Position numbers and translations under genes: made by a program. This document shows positions 11,626-22,494 of a stretch of DNA of 64,000 nt, piece by piece. The stretch's first letter is position 1, and each line of letters starts with the position of its first letter. The notes under the pieces were generated by a model. That model was not told the DNA's origin. It ran no database searches and saw only the letters and a list, made by a program, of their open reading frames with translations. Location of the stretch: positions 1,116,001 to 1,180,000 of the forward strand of contig QXJR01000026.1 in NCBI GenBank assembly GCA_020975725.1, read 5' to 3'. This stretch comes from Picocystis sp. L7 (taxonomy: Eukaryota; Chlorophyta; Picocystophyceae; Picocystales; Picocystaceae).

Positions 11626-11910
11626 ATGCGCGCAGGAACCATCGCACCGATGAGCCGCGGGATCTCCCGCGCGGCCAAGGGATTGGCCAAGCGATTCGCA
11701 GTCATGGGAAGTGCTGCGGCCATGGGAAGGTCCGTTGCGACGCAAGCCATCCGACGCCAAGGGGGCGCGTCTCTGGGCAAGAAGATCGTGACCCAGCACG
11801 GTACCAAACAAGCACTGCCGAGCCTTGCACGCAAGGTCTCCGAGCCTGCAGGTTACGTGGCTCGCACCGTCCAAGGAGGAGCCTCCCTGGGACGCAAGGC
11901 AGCTGCCTAA
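11626..11910 (+). CDS. Small basic Ala/Gly-rich protein, unknown
   Basis: The frame encodes 94 residues from ATG 11626, strongly basic, with almost no acidic residues. It holds two GGASLG(K/R)K repeats about 45 residues apart. The N-terminus is Arg/Ser/Ala-rich and could be an organelle presequence, but the whole protein has this composition. The start follows a purine-rich leader, and a poly(A)-signal-like AATAAA lies about 45 bp after the stop. I do not recognise the family; a small nucleic-acid-binding or mitochondrial protein are alternatives. A larger frame continues upstream but is less protein-like. Confidence 0.45.
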   Translation: MRAGTIAPMSRGISRAAKGLAKRFAVMGSAAAMGRSVATQAIRRQGGASLGKKIVTQHGTKQALPSLARKVSEPAGYVARTVQGGASLGRKAAA

Positions 11911-12612
11911 GTCGAAGCACCGTGTGCTTCTTTAGTAGGGTATGGGAGTTGGGAATAAAAGTCAGCTAGGAGGATACACATACCCCATGCTGCACTTTCA
12001 AAGTCCAGGAGCGTCCATTGCGCACCCAGGCACGGGGACGAAGGACAACGCTGGTGTCCACCGATGGCAGACATCATGGAACGAGCCTGTTTGCAGGACG
12101 ATGACTTTGATTGCTATCAAATCTGTTGAACCAAGTAATGCAATTTTTGCCATTTAAATAACAATACGCGTACTGCGATCCGGACTCCTCGTAGAGAAAC
12201 GGCGGACGCGAGCGGTAGCGGGTGATGAGGGATCGGTTGCATGCCTTTCGATCGTTGCTGATGCATCGTGCGAGGCAGATGTCTCGGGCATTCCTGTGGT
12301 GCTGATCTTCGGCGGATGGAGTTGGACGGTGGGTCCATCCCTACTTCTCTGTGTTCCAATTCAGCTCCTTTTCCTTGCACTCCATTTTCGCATGGATTTT
12401 TCATGTTTTCGGGTTGTGGTTCCTTTCCTCCATCCGTGCTCGACCGAGATTCTTTCGTGTTTCTTTCACGCCTTTGGGGATTCCCCTGCACCCCTGTGGA
12501 CGGTGCTTGCATTGCACCGATCTTTCTTCCTTGCTGGTTCCACCCGCACCCCCCTCGCAACGGAAACGGATGGACCGTTTGTGTTTTCCAGGTCCAGGGG
12601 GACTGGGGATGC
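11911..12612. other. Intergenic region
   Basis: The region probably contains the 3' UTR of the small basic protein. No convincing coding frame, RNA gene or repeat is seen before the purine tract. Confidence 0.4.
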
Positions 12613-13156
12613 GGGAGACTCCCCATCCGAGAGAGGGAGAGAGGGAGTGAGGGAGAGGGAGAGAAGGAGAGGGAGAGGGAGGAGAGAGGTAGAGAAGGAG
12701 GGGGACAGAGGGATTGACGGAGAGGGAGAGAGGGTAGGAGAGGGAGAGGGAGAGGGAGGAGAGAGGGAGAGGGAGAGGGAGGAGAGAGGGAGAGAGAGAA
12801 GGAGGGGGAAAGAGAGGAGGGAGAGAGAGAAGGGGGAGATGCTGGGGAGAGAAGGAGAGGGAGAGGGAAAGGGGGACTGATGGATGAGAGGGAGGAGAGA
12901 GAGAGAGAAGGAGGGGGAAAGAGAGGAGAAGAAGGAGAGAGGGAGAGGAGAGCGAGAGAGAGAAGGAGGAGGGAGAGGGAGAGGGAGGGAGAGGGAGAAG
13001 AGAGGGAGAGAGGAGGGGAAAGAGAGGAGGGAGAGAGAGAAGGGGGAGATGCTGGGGAGAGAAGGAGAGGGAGAGGGAAAGGGGGACTGATGGATGAGAG
13101 GGAGGAGAGAGAGAGAGAAGGAGGGGGAAAGAGAGGGAGAAGAGAGGGAGAGGAAG
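12613..13156 (+). repeat. Half-kilobase polypurine (GA/GGGAGA) tract with 210-bp duplication
   Basis: The + strand is almost entirely purine, built from GAGAGGGAGA-type units with very few pyrimidines. Within it a block is tandemly duplicated at a 210-bp offset: the marker GATGCTGGGG occurs around 12838 and again around 13048, each followed by the same purine stretch and GGGGGACTGATGGATGAG. It ends about 30 bp before the PEX6 start codon, so it must form the 5' UTR or core promoter of that gene. Long frames on both strands here are repeat artefacts. Confidence 0.9.
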
Positions 13157-13184
13157 GGTGTGGTGTGAAGACGCAACTTTCGCG

Positions 13185-15998
13185 ATGACGATGGCGGCGC
13201 GTGCTCCGCTGTTGCTACCTCCACTGCGCCTGTCCGACGACCATCTGCCGCGTGGGAAGGACGGATCGACGTCCGATCCATGCGTCCTACGCGTCTGCAA
13301 GGACCAAGACAGGATCGCACGCCTCCTCGTGGAACACGAGTGGCGGTGCGAACGCGCACGTTGTGCGCCAGAAGACGCCATCGCCGTCCATCCAGAGCGC
13401 ATGCGACAGATGCAGGTGGCGTCCGGAGACTGCGTGGCCCTGCAGATCCATCCAGCGGGTGCAGCACGGCCCAAGCTCGCCTTCTGCGTGCCCAACGAAG
13501 CACTTCCCAGCACCGAACAGGCCTGGATGCCGCACGCCATGGCCTTCCAGTTCGGAATGCGACTCGATCTGGACGCGTTCGCCAAAGCAGAAGACGTGCA
13601 CGTGCGCCTGAAGCGCGTCTCCAAGCCCAGGAGAGCCGCCAGGGCCACCTTGGCGCGCGTGGCCACGCCTTCCCAGCCGCGACTGGCCGCCGCCATGCCG
13701 AGGTCGCCACCAGATCCGCTCGTGGAAGAGCCGCCAGAAGCAGCGCTTCGTAGAGCGGCGCTGGACGCTGCAGAACGCGGAGAATCCGCACATGCCGCCA
13801 GGCACGCCGAAAGGACGCTCCTGGAAGACGTACAAGGCAGGCGGAGGACGTGGAGGAGCGGTGACGTCGTGCGCGTGGGACAGAAACCCAAAGACGCAGC
13901 AGAAAGGATGGCGGTGCCGTGCATAAGAGACGTCAACGGTACAGCCGGACCCTTTGGGATGCACTTCGTGGTGCGCACCGTCGAAGCCAAGCCGGACGTG
14001 GAAGGAGACGATGGCGTGGATGGCGTGCTGGTGGACGAATCCACCGTCCTCCTCGTACGTGGACAGACCAGGAGCGCCGTGCCAGGATACGTTCAAGCGC
14101 AGAGCTGGCAGACCGCATCCGCCAAACAGCGACCCTGGGAATGGCAGAGGCGACAACGGCTATTGCTGGGAGAAGAAGAGGGAGAGGCATGTGAAGCGGT
14201 GGAACCGACCGTGCAGGAGCTCACACCGTGCGCCAGGATCCTGGCCTCGCTGTGGGCCCCGTGCTTGGGACCGTCCACCGCTTCCAAGCGTCGAGCCCCG
14301 GCCACCCTGGTGTCCGGAGGACTGGGATCGATGCAAAGCAACCACGCCCGAGTGGCGGCGAGGCGGGTGGGAGCCAGGTTCGTCGCCCTAGATGCGAGGG
14401 AGCTGGCAGCCGCACCTGGTGCAGAGGATGCCACGGCCGCGGCCGCCGATCGGTTGGCCGCGGCCTTCGAATCGGCTAATGCATTTGCCCCGGCCGTGCT
14501 GTGCTTGACCCACGTGGATGCACTGGCGCCCTCCGCGGCCGCGGCCGCGGCCACCGGAGGAGGCGGGGGTGGACATGCCGGAGGCGGACCCACCAAGGCC
14601 AGGGCAGGAGCCTGGCTCGCCCGCAGCCTGGCCTCCCTGGCCAGGGGACACGCGGACGTCTTCCTGGTGGGGACCTGCAAGGATCCTGCCGCTCTGCCAC
14701 CGCCGCTCCGCCGGGTGTTCTCCCACGAAGTGCGCGCGGGCGGCAGCCACGGCGGCGGGGACAAGCTTGCCGAAGCACGACTGCAATCCATCAAGAGGGC
14801 ACTGCCCTGGATGACCGACGAGGAAACGCGGAAGGTTGCGGATGGAGCTGCCGGTCTGGACGATGCGTCCATGCTCTCTGTGGCCGCCAAGATCGATGCT
14901 TACCTGGCGGTGGCGGAGCGTGCAAGGGGCGTGGGCTCCTGGAACGACGAAGATCTGGCCAAGTGGGACGAGCAAGCAGTGCAGCAGGTGCGCACCAGAG
15001 TGGGTGCAGGTGCGGCTGCGGTACGTGTGCCTCGGGTGGAGTGGAGCGACATCGGTGGTCTGGAGAAGGCCAAGGCTTCGTTGAGGGAGACCTTTGAACT
15101 TCCGCGCCAGGCTCCCATGCTCTTCATGGGCAGCAACGGAACGGGCGGACGGGCGCTACGAAGGAGACGTGGAGTGCTCCTCTGGGGACCGCCGGGGACG
15201 GGAAAGACCATGCTCGCGAAAGCCATCGCACACGAAGGTGGCATGAGCTTCTTGGCCGTCAAGGGCCCCGAGCTCTTGGATGCGTACATTGGCGAAAGCG
15301 AACGGAAGGTCAGGGAAGTGTTTGCCAAGGCAAGAGATGCCGCACCGGCCGTGATATTTTTCGATGAGCTGGACGCCCTGGCTCCCGCTAGGGGTGGCGC
15401 AGGGGGTGCAGGGGGTGGCGCAACGGATCGCGTGGTGGCACAGCTGTTGGCAGAGCTGGACGGGGTCGCCGACAGCAGCGCGTCCCGAGGGGGATCTGCT
15501 CCGCCTCAGGTGTTTGTGGTCGGTGCTACCAACCGTCCGGATCTGATCGATGCAGCTCTTTTGCGACCAGGGCGGTTTGATAAGATGGTGTTCGTTAGCA
15601 TCGCCGAGCAAGCAGAGGGTAGGGCCAAGGTTCTTCATGCGCTCACGCGCAAGTTTGCATTGGCAGACGACGTGGATATTTTGGAGGTGGCCCAGAAGTG
15701 CCCAGAGAGATTCACCGGTGCGGATCTTTACGGTGTTGCTGCAGATGCTTGGCTCCGTGCCATGAAGAGAACGGCTGCAGCCCAAGCCAAGGGGTTAGAC
15801 AAGGTGCGTGGGTTGGGTGGTCTGGGTCTCCATCCGGACGGCAGCAAGCATCCAGCTGGTTCAGTGGTCGTTAAGCAGCAAGATCTTGTCGGCGCCCTTC
15901 ACGGTCGATCTCCATCGGTCTCTGCAGCAGAGTACCATCGATACATCACACTGGCTAAGCAATACGAACCTGATGCACCAGCGGAGAATGAGGAATGA
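13185..15998 (+). CDS. PEX6: Peroxisome biogenesis AAA ATPase PEX6
   Basis: The protein has 937 residues, matching plant PEX6 (about 940). PEX6 forms a hexamer with PEX1 that pulls the import receptor PEX5 from the peroxisome membrane. The second AAA domain is complete: Walker A GPPGTGKT (~668-675), pore-loop region KGPELLDAYIGESERKVREVF, Walker B VIFFDELDAL (~722), ATNRPDLIDAALLRPGRFD (~785-798) and a PEX6-like C-terminus with GADLYGV and PSVSAAEYHRY. The first AAA domain (~376 on) has no Walker A (SGGLGSMQSNH in its place) and an Ala/Gly-rich insert, in keeping with the weak first domain of PEX6 proteins. MTMAARAP at 13185 is chosen as start because the frame upstream runs into the purine tract. 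PEX1 is the main alternative, but D2 and C-terminal motifs favour PEX6. Confidence 0.87.
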   Translation: MTMAARAPLLLPPLRLSDDHLPRGKDGSTSDPCVLRVCKDQDRIARLLVEHEWRCERARCAPEDAIAVHPERMRQMQVASGDCVALQIHPAGAARPKLAFCVPNEALPSTEQAWMPHAMAFQFGMRLDLDAFAKAEDVHVRLKRVSKPRRAARATLARVATPSQPRLAAAMPRSPPDPLVEEPPEAALRRAALDAAERGESAHAARHAERTLLEDVQGRRRTWRSGDVVRVGQKPKDAAERMAVPCIRDVNGTAGPFGMHFVVRTVEAKPDVEGDDGVDGVLVDESTVLLVRGQTRSAVPGYVQAQSWQTASAKQRPWEWQRRQRLLLGEEEGEACEAVEPTVQELTPCARILASLWAPCLGPSTASKRRAPATLVSGGLGSMQSNHARVAARRVGARFVALDARELAAAPGAEDATAAAADRLAAAFESANAFAPAVLCLTHVDALAPSAAAAAATGGGGGGHAGGGPTKARAGAWLARSLASLARGHADVFLVGTCKDPAALPPPLRRVFSHEVRAGGSHGGGDKLAEARLQSIKRALPWMTDEETRKVADGAAGLDDASMLSVAAKIDAYLAVAERARGVGSWNDEDLAKWDEQAVQQVRTRVGAGAAAVRVPRVEWSDIGGLEKAKASLRETFELPRQAPMLFMGSNGTGGRALRRRRGVLLWGPPGTGKTMLAKAIAHEGGMSFLAVKGPELLDAYIGESERKVREVFAKARDAAPAVIFFDELDALAPARGGAGGAGGGATDRVVAQLLAELDGVADSSASRGGSAPPQVFVVGATNRPDLIDAALLRPGRFDKMVFVSIAEQAEGRAKVLHALTRKFALADDVDILEVAQKCPERFTGADLYGVAADAWLRAMKRTAAAQAKGLDKVRGLGGLGLHPDGSKHPAGSVVVKQQDLVGALHGRSPSVSAAEYHRYITLAKQYEPDAPAENEE

Positions 15999-17889
15999 GT
16001 TTGCAGCCGTGTCACTACAGGGAGGATTGATTTGGTTGTAAATGCGAAATGTCTTTTTCAAACCTGTCCCACCATGCTTTTGCCGGTTCTGGTATCCTTG
16101 CGATGATTCGGGAGAGTTGGACGGAATCTGGCAGGTAGAAGTGGTAGGCGTGTGTGAATCTGCTCCATGCTGTCCTGAAAGGAGGCTTCTGCTATGTACA
16201 ATCCCCGGTGTGATCTATTTACGGATTGACTCGTTTGGAGCCGGACCAACGACCCTTCTTGCATTGCAATTGTGCTTACGTTTTGATACAAGCCCCACAA
16301 GCCCTTGAAGAGCAATTTGGAGTGCGTAATGTTCATAGACCCATGGTCGTCATCATGTTGAATGTAGCTTGGCCCCCTACATTGTGGTGTGCGTGAAGGG
16401 TGGAACAGATGGGTTGCCACGGCAAAGAGCACCGGTCTACAAGTGGACGGGAAGCTAGAAACAAGCTGGTGTTTTGGATCTCTTCGCTCACCATTGACCT
16501 TCAAACTTGATCGTGCTCCAAGCACCTACTCTTTCATCATACGATCATGGCCTCGTATTTCGTTCCTTTAGTTGAGAACAACGAAAGACCTGATTAAAGC
16601 ATGTCATCCGAACCATGTTTGTCTATGAAGGTTTTCGTGCAGGATGAGGGGTTTGGGCGCTTGCCATGTCTGCATCGAGGGGCCTTCCTTTGTAACGTTA
16701 GGTTACTTCTTGAAGCCTACCCTTTTATGGACAAACGCAAGTTTTTCAAGGGCGGTTTCACGGGGTCACCCGTGAAAGGGACCTTGTTCTTCCTCTAAGA
16801 AATCACGATCGACAAATTGTACGTTGGACCAACGTAGCCTTTGTTGATATTCTCCAAAGGAGGCGCGCACGCTTGTATGTACGTCGTATCATGAGAACCG
16901 AGCCAATCGTTCTTGTCCACATTGACATCGCTACCAAACACGTTCCTCGCGGATGGATTCCCTTTCCTGTGTGTACAGTGCCTCTTGAACAACGCAATGC
17001 TCGTTCCTACGTGCACTTTTCAGCTAGCCCTCCCTTTTCCACGGCAGAAAAGTCACGTGAGTGGGATTGTTTGGTGTGTGTGGTTTGGTCGGCGACCCAA
17101 GTTGACTTGCAATCCATGCCCTTTCTCGAGCGCCCCATGCGAAATTCCTCCTTCCCGCTTCGTTTTCACCCCCTTTCCACTGGTCTTGCATCATTTGCGG
17201 CTTTTCCGTCGCCATCTGCATCCATGTCTTGCCTTCATGATGGTCGTTGTCTTCGTTGTGTCGCCTGGGTTGCGTTCCCAATCGGGAGGTTTCGGGTCCA
17301 CCCCGTTCGATTGGGTTTACACCCGAAGGACCGTAACCTCGTGGGAGGATGGAAGGGGAATCTCGATCCCCAAGAGGGACGGAGGGGCACGTGATCCCTG
17401 ACATCCCCGTCGGCTCCCTCCCGTGCTCGAACGAGGGGATCCTTTTTCCCCGGTTCCCACCGGCGGCCCGCGTCACGCCCCCCCGGTCCTCCCGTCTCCC
17501 GTCGAGGCACCTCTGTCCCTTCCTTTCCTTTCCTCTGCGGCGATCGACGTTTCTTCGCACCAGGGGGGGGGGCGCCACCGCCGACCCTGTTGGGCGCACG
17601 GTCGGGTCCTCGTCGGTTCTGGTGGTGGACAACGACCACGTGAGGACGTGTTGTGTTGGGGCCATACTCGCCCCCTCTTGGAACGACACAAGCGTGGTGG
17701 TGCCCCCCCACCCGCACACACACAACCACAAGGGACACACGTGCTTCCCGGTGGCGTCCGCGTGGCGCAGGTGCGACCGACGTGGACGCGCCCAACGAGA
17801 CACGAGGGGTTCGTGCTCGACCAGGACGGGAGAAGGAACCACGCACGTGGCGCCGAAAAGGAAAGACCAGGAACCAAGAGAAAGACGAC
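15999..17889. promoter_or_regulatory. Intergenic region with CACGTG cluster upstream of the phosphodiesterase
   Basis: About 1.9 kb without a recognisable gene. The right half carries five CACGTG boxes at 17054, 17388, 17637, 17738 and 17844, all within 840 bp of the phosphodiesterase start. Open frames on both strands in 17.0-17.9 kb look like G+C-rich non-coding DNA. Confidence 0.45.
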
Positions 17890-19095
17890 ATGAACTTGAC
17901 CGAAGCCGTGGCCTCCGCCACGAGGGTGGATCCAGGACGACCGGGGAAGATGTCCCTCGAAGGAGCGTACATGAGCGAAAGGATGGACGAACTCGAGCAC
18001 CTGAGCTTGGACGAGGGCGCGGTCGGAGAGCAAGAGAACCAGCCGGAAGCGGATGCAGAAGTGGTGTCCATGGACGACTACTTCCACGGGAAAACGGAAC
18101 ACGGGAACAACCTGCAGATGCTCGGCGCCTGGGACTTTCCGGTGTGGGATTTTTCCAAGGCGAAGCTGGTGCGCTTCGCTGCGTCCATGTACCACTCCCT
18201 CGGACTCATGGAACACTTCCAGATACCCATCCGACGGTTCGAAAACTTCTACAACGCGGTGTTCGACACGTCCCACGACGTGCCGTACCACAACTACTAT
18301 CACTACTTCTCCGTGCTGCACACCAGCTGGTTGTTTGCATGGACGAGCGGATGTTACAAACACCTCAAGCCGACCGAGCTGCTGGGTATGCTGACCGGTG
18401 CGATCGGCCACGATGCGGATCACCCGGGACTCACCAATGCGTTTCTCTCCAACACGAAGCACCCCTTGGCAATGCTGTACAATGACATTTCCGTGCTGGA
18501 GAATCACCACTGTGCGACCACCTTCAAGCTGCTGATGAAGGAGGAAAACAACATACTCTGCAATCTGACCGAGCAGCAGTGGAAGGAGACCAGAAGAGTC
18601 ATGGTCGCTGCCATCCTCAACACCGACATGGCCCGACATTTTGGGCTCCTCTCCAAGTTCAACAACATGTTCGCAAACCGTCCGTCCAAGGAACATTTCA
18701 ACACGGAAGACAAGAGACAACAAGTGGTCAGTATGATCGTGCATTGCGCGGACATCTCCACACCCATCAAGCCTTGGGCGGTTTCCAAACGGTTCGCAGA
18801 TGCCGTGGCCAAGGAGTTTACCCTCCAAGTCCAGAAGGAAGAGAGCATGGGCATGGCCCCGACGCCACACATGCTTGGGCTGGAGGAAATCGACGCCCAA
18901 GCAAAGATGGAGATTGGTTTCATCAATGTATTTACATGGGCGGCGATCGAGACCCTGTCTCTGGTCCTCTCGAACCTGCAGGTCTGTTTCGAAACCATGG
19001 ATAGAAACAAGCGGCTGTGGCAGGACATGTTGGATAGTGTAGAATGTTGCAAGCCCAAGAAGACAGTGGGAAGAACTGGTAGCGGAAAGTCCTAG
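17890..19095 (+). CDS. Class I 3',5'-cyclic-nucleotide phosphodiesterase
   Basis: This 401-residue protein hydrolyses cAMP and/or cGMP. The PDEase_I metal-site motifs are all present: HNYYHYFSVLHTS (~132), HDADHPGLTNAF (~173), LENHH, and HCADIS in the C-terminal half. Only a short acidic N-terminus precedes the catalytic domain, and there is no GAF, PAS or membrane segment, so it should be a soluble single-domain enzyme. The start at 17890 opens the protein-like part of a longer frame; MSLEGAYMSERM shortly downstream is an alternative. No introns are seen. It converges with LIL3 (178 bp between stops). Substrate preference cannot be read from sequence alone. Confidence 0.9.
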   Translation: MNLTEAVASATRVDPGRPGKMSLEGAYMSERMDELEHLSLDEGAVGEQENQPEADAEVVSMDDYFHGKTEHGNNLQMLGAWDFPVWDFSKAKLVRFAASMYHSLGLMEHFQIPIRRFENFYNAVFDTSHDVPYHNYYHYFSVLHTSWLFAWTSGCYKHLKPTELLGMLTGAIGHDADHPGLTNAFLSNTKHPLAMLYNDISVLENHHCATTFKLLMKEENNILCNLTEQQWKETRRVMVAAILNTDMARHFGLLSKFNNMFANRPSKEHFNTEDKRQQVVSMIVHCADISTPIKPWAVSKRFADAVAKEFTLQVQKEESMGMAPTPHMLGLEEIDAQAKMEIGFINVFTWAAIETLSLVLSNLQVCFETMDRNKRLWQDMLDSVECCKPKKTVGRTGSGKS

Positions 19096-19273
19096 GCTGA
19101 ACGGGTCTCCAGCACGCACTCTTGATCTCATCCTTAGCACTGTTTTGTTATTTCTAAATAAGATTGTTTTGAGTCTGTCGGTTTCGATTTCAAAAAACGA
19201 GGCGAGCTCGGAGGGCAGAGGGAAGGGACGCTTGCACGTTAAAGACGAGTTTACATACAGTGCGCAGGTGCTC

Positions 19274-20145
19274 CTACTCCTCCGTCTCGGAAGGGCGTTC
19301 CACACCTTCCCACGTCGAGTTCCATTGCTTGTCGTAGAAAGTCGCCTCGTTGAAAAGTGCCTTGAATTTGTCGACGTCCGAGACCTGACGGATGGCCAGC
19401 ACTCCGATCAGCGTCATGCCCAAGAACAGTTTCCCCAGGAAGCTGTCGTGCAGCTGGACCATCCCAGCCCCAGTGGCCTTGTCGATCAAGTAACAGCCGA
19501 CGTAACCGACCATTGCGGCTCTTCCGTTGAGGCGCTCCGCTTCAGGCAGGTGGAAGCGTTTCACCCAGGCCCACCATGGGATCATGCCGGTGTCGAAGTT
19601 GACGGGTTCTTCGTTGGAGCACGCAGCCGGGTACTTTTCCAGGATGGCACGTCGGTTCACCTCGGCATCGATGACGGCGTCCCAATTGGTCTTGCCATTT
19701 TCGCCCACGAACTGGTTCAAGTCCCAGTTGCCGTCCACCCATCTGGGATCGGAGAAGACGACGGCTTCGGCTTCCGCGGTCTCGTTCGCCATCGGCACCG
19801 TGCCTTGTGCGGCCACGGTTCCAGGAGACTTTCCCATGGCTGCAGCACCTTCCAACGTGCCTCCTTTCTTCAGCGGAGAAGGTTTTCGTTGCTTCTCCGA
19901 TTCGGCTGCGACGTCTTGGGCCACCGCCACGACCCTGGTGGCCCTGTTCCACGTCCACACACGCGCGTCCAACCTCTCGCGTCAGCCGAGAACGCCATCG
20001 AAGCAGATCCGCGTCCTTCGCCGCCTCGTTTCGGCTGGCTGCTCCTCCCTTCCCTCGGGCCTGCGCACCTCGTCGCGTTCCGGCGAGCTCTCCTGGCATC
20101 GCATCGGACGTTGCCCAGCGGTTTCGCAAACGCATGTGCCGCCAT
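19274..20145 (-). CDS. LIL3: LIL3, light-harvesting-like protein 3
   Basis: Predicted exons are 20145-20069 and 19943-19274, with a 125-nt intron (GTGCGC start, CTGAC near the end, AG end) that joins in phase to give 248 residues. The body matches plant LIL3 closely: DPRWVDGNWDLNQF, then WDAVIDAEVNRR, then IPWWAWVKRFHLPEAE, the chlorophyll-binding helix ERLNGRAAMVGY and a second membrane helix FLGKLFLGMTLIGVLAI, ending KQWNSTW. In plants LIL3 sits in thylakoids and anchors geranylgeranyl reductase and protochlorophyllide oxidoreductase for chlorophyll synthesis. Exon 1 supplies a basic transit peptide (MAAHAFAKPLG...), ending near VVAVA. The exon-2 frame has no ATG upstream of the conserved part, which supports the intron. 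Confidence 0.9.
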
Positions 20146-22494
20146 GATGCTCCAATAGGTCGAGTTCGAGACGCGAGCAGACGCGAAGTGCGCGCTCGTG
20201 GACGTGAATGCGCCCACCACACCGGATGGCTGGGACGGACGTCCGTACGGCACCCGTACGGGATCTCCTCCGTCAGAAACGCTGGGAAACGTATCCGGAC
20301 GGGCGGATCCGGGCCTTATCGGGATCCTCTGCGGGATGCGGAGGACGAAGGAAGGACGAAGGGTAGAGAAGGGGATCGATGAGGAATCTGAAGGTGCGTC
20401 GCTGAGGATCCAGGGGAGGAGGGGGACCGATCCGGGGGGGGACCACGAGGCTCGACCCGGAACCACCCGAGATCCACATCCATGGGAAAGAAAGGCATCG
20501 AAACCGGATGGGGTCCCTTTCGAAAGGAAGCCCGACCGGAAATAAGTTCCTTTCGAACCGTCGGTCGGATCGGGGAAGAATCAGGGTGCGAAGAAGGATC
20601 GACGATCCGAACGGATCGAATCTCTCATGCGCTCCCCACCTCCCCATGTTCCCATCCGGAGGTGAACGGACTGATCTGGAACACAAGGTGGACGCGCGTG
20701 ATGGTGGAAAAAGGAAGGGGAGGAGGGAGAATCAGGAACGGAAACCGACGGAGACGAAACCTTCGTAGCTCCCCTCCGAACGCAGGTGCGAGATTGGACG
20801 TGCTCCGTTTCGCATGGCCGAGATCGAAGTTTCCGTCGCACCGGACCTTCCTTTTGTGGGATGGGGTCCGAATTCGGAGCTTGGTGATCGATGCGACGCC
20901 CATGGCCTTGGGACGAGCTCCTGTACTGTCGCCCACCATCCGCACGTGATCGACAACGGTTCCCATTCCGCTCCTCGTGCCTCCACAGGCGACGGTCCCT
21001 TTCCAGCCCCTCGCCAGGTCACCTGACCCTCCCTTCCTAAACCCTAATGGATCCCCCCCTCCTCGCCCCCCTCCCCCTGTGTGTGGTGGGGGAGGGGAGA
21101 CCCCCAAACCCGGTGCCACCCTCCACCCCACCCGAGTTAAGTTCGAGGGTTTAGGGAAAGGGGAACGAAGGGGACCGACGGCATGGCCACGTCGGACGTG
21201 TCCGCCATGGCTTCGGGAAAGGCTCTCCACGAGGATGGATGGCGCGGGAATGGAGATGGATGCGTGGGAGAAGGCGAGGGTCCAGGACATGGACGGAGAA
21301 CGATGGCGAAGGTGAGGTCGGGATCCAACGGGACAACAAACCGCGGGAAAGGGTGGACCTTCGATGGGGAATCACGTGGATGGAACGATGGACGCACGCG
21401 TCGATCGCGTGGTAGAAAACCAACGCGAGGACCCCCGTGGATCGATGCACGTTCGAACGTGCCGTGAATGGAGCGGATCCGATGCCTATCCGAAGGGAAG
21501 GAATTGAGCGCACGCGTACAAGGTGCATGATGCCCTTCCCCGCCACAAGGGTAGGAACAAGCATCAACCTACGTGGGCTCTCGAGAGGCGATTCAGCGAC
21601 CGCCGAAAGAATACGCGAGTGGGGAAGAGTGCTTTCCTGGACGTGTGAAAAGACGACAACCTTTCATCCCCGACACACCTAAGATCTCATCACGCTTGGT
21701 TGCCCCCATCCATATGAAGAAACGAGAGGAGGGATGCCACGGCCGCAACGCGACTTAAACCCAACACAACTAAGATGCAATCAAACAAAACGAAATCAGG
21801 CACACAAATGAAACGAACACCGTGAGAGAGCTACCTTCGGTGGGTGCCTTCCACCCAAATCCCATGGGCTCCGGGTGAACCTTGTTCCGCACATCTCGTC
21901 CATTTGGACCCAACCGCTACACCAACCGGGCACGGGAAAGGGAGGCAAGCAACAAAGCGCCATGTGCTTACAGGGATGAGGCCCTTGCACAAGCCTCGCG
22001 TCTTCACGAGCTCTCCGTGTAACCCCATCAAAGCCGTTCCGTCCAAAATGACCGTAGCCCGACGTTCACACTAGAGGAGGATTGTCTCATCGCTTCCACA
22101 AGTCAAGAGGAATAAACAACCTTTCGACATGGATGCACTTTCGGGTTGAGGGGAGCCAGGTTTCAGCCCTGAATTTGAGTGGACGCCCACTCTTGTAGTG
22201 CAAACTTGCTATAAGACAGCACTACGCTATGTACTTAAGCCCAAGTGTGCTTATGGGCAGTGAAAGAGACTCCGCTGGGGTCGAGAAGCTGAAATGGTAC
22301 CATCGAGTCCACCACATCCTTTGCACATGGACGCACCGATCACTCACCAACGCATCCAATGCTTCTGTTTCAAGCAACCAAAGAAAGGGTTTGAGTTCGA
22401 CGTACAGTCTTGGGCTGCCTCACAGCACCAGAAAAAATCTCAAACCTCACAAACCACTCGACCATGCACGGTCAAAGCGTGTGCTTGTTGGATG
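20146..22494. other. Intergenic region
   Basis: About 2.3 kb without a supported gene. It is G+C-rich and repetitive in style (GATCCG, GGGGTCC and similar), with one isolated CCTAAACCCTAA at about 21038. The right part probably contains the 3' UTR of the SRA-SET gene. Confidence 0.4.

Noticed and set aside
12401-14044. 547-codon minus-strand frame over the purine tract and PEX6
   Set aside because: Its middle is Ser/Leu/Pro low complexity from reading the purine repeat backwards, and the rest is antisense to PEX6.
21036-21050. Telomere-like CCTAAACCCTAA
   Set aside because: Only about one and a half units, with no array; a similar GGTTAGGGTT at 22735 lies inside the SRA-SET coding sequence. 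Chance matches.
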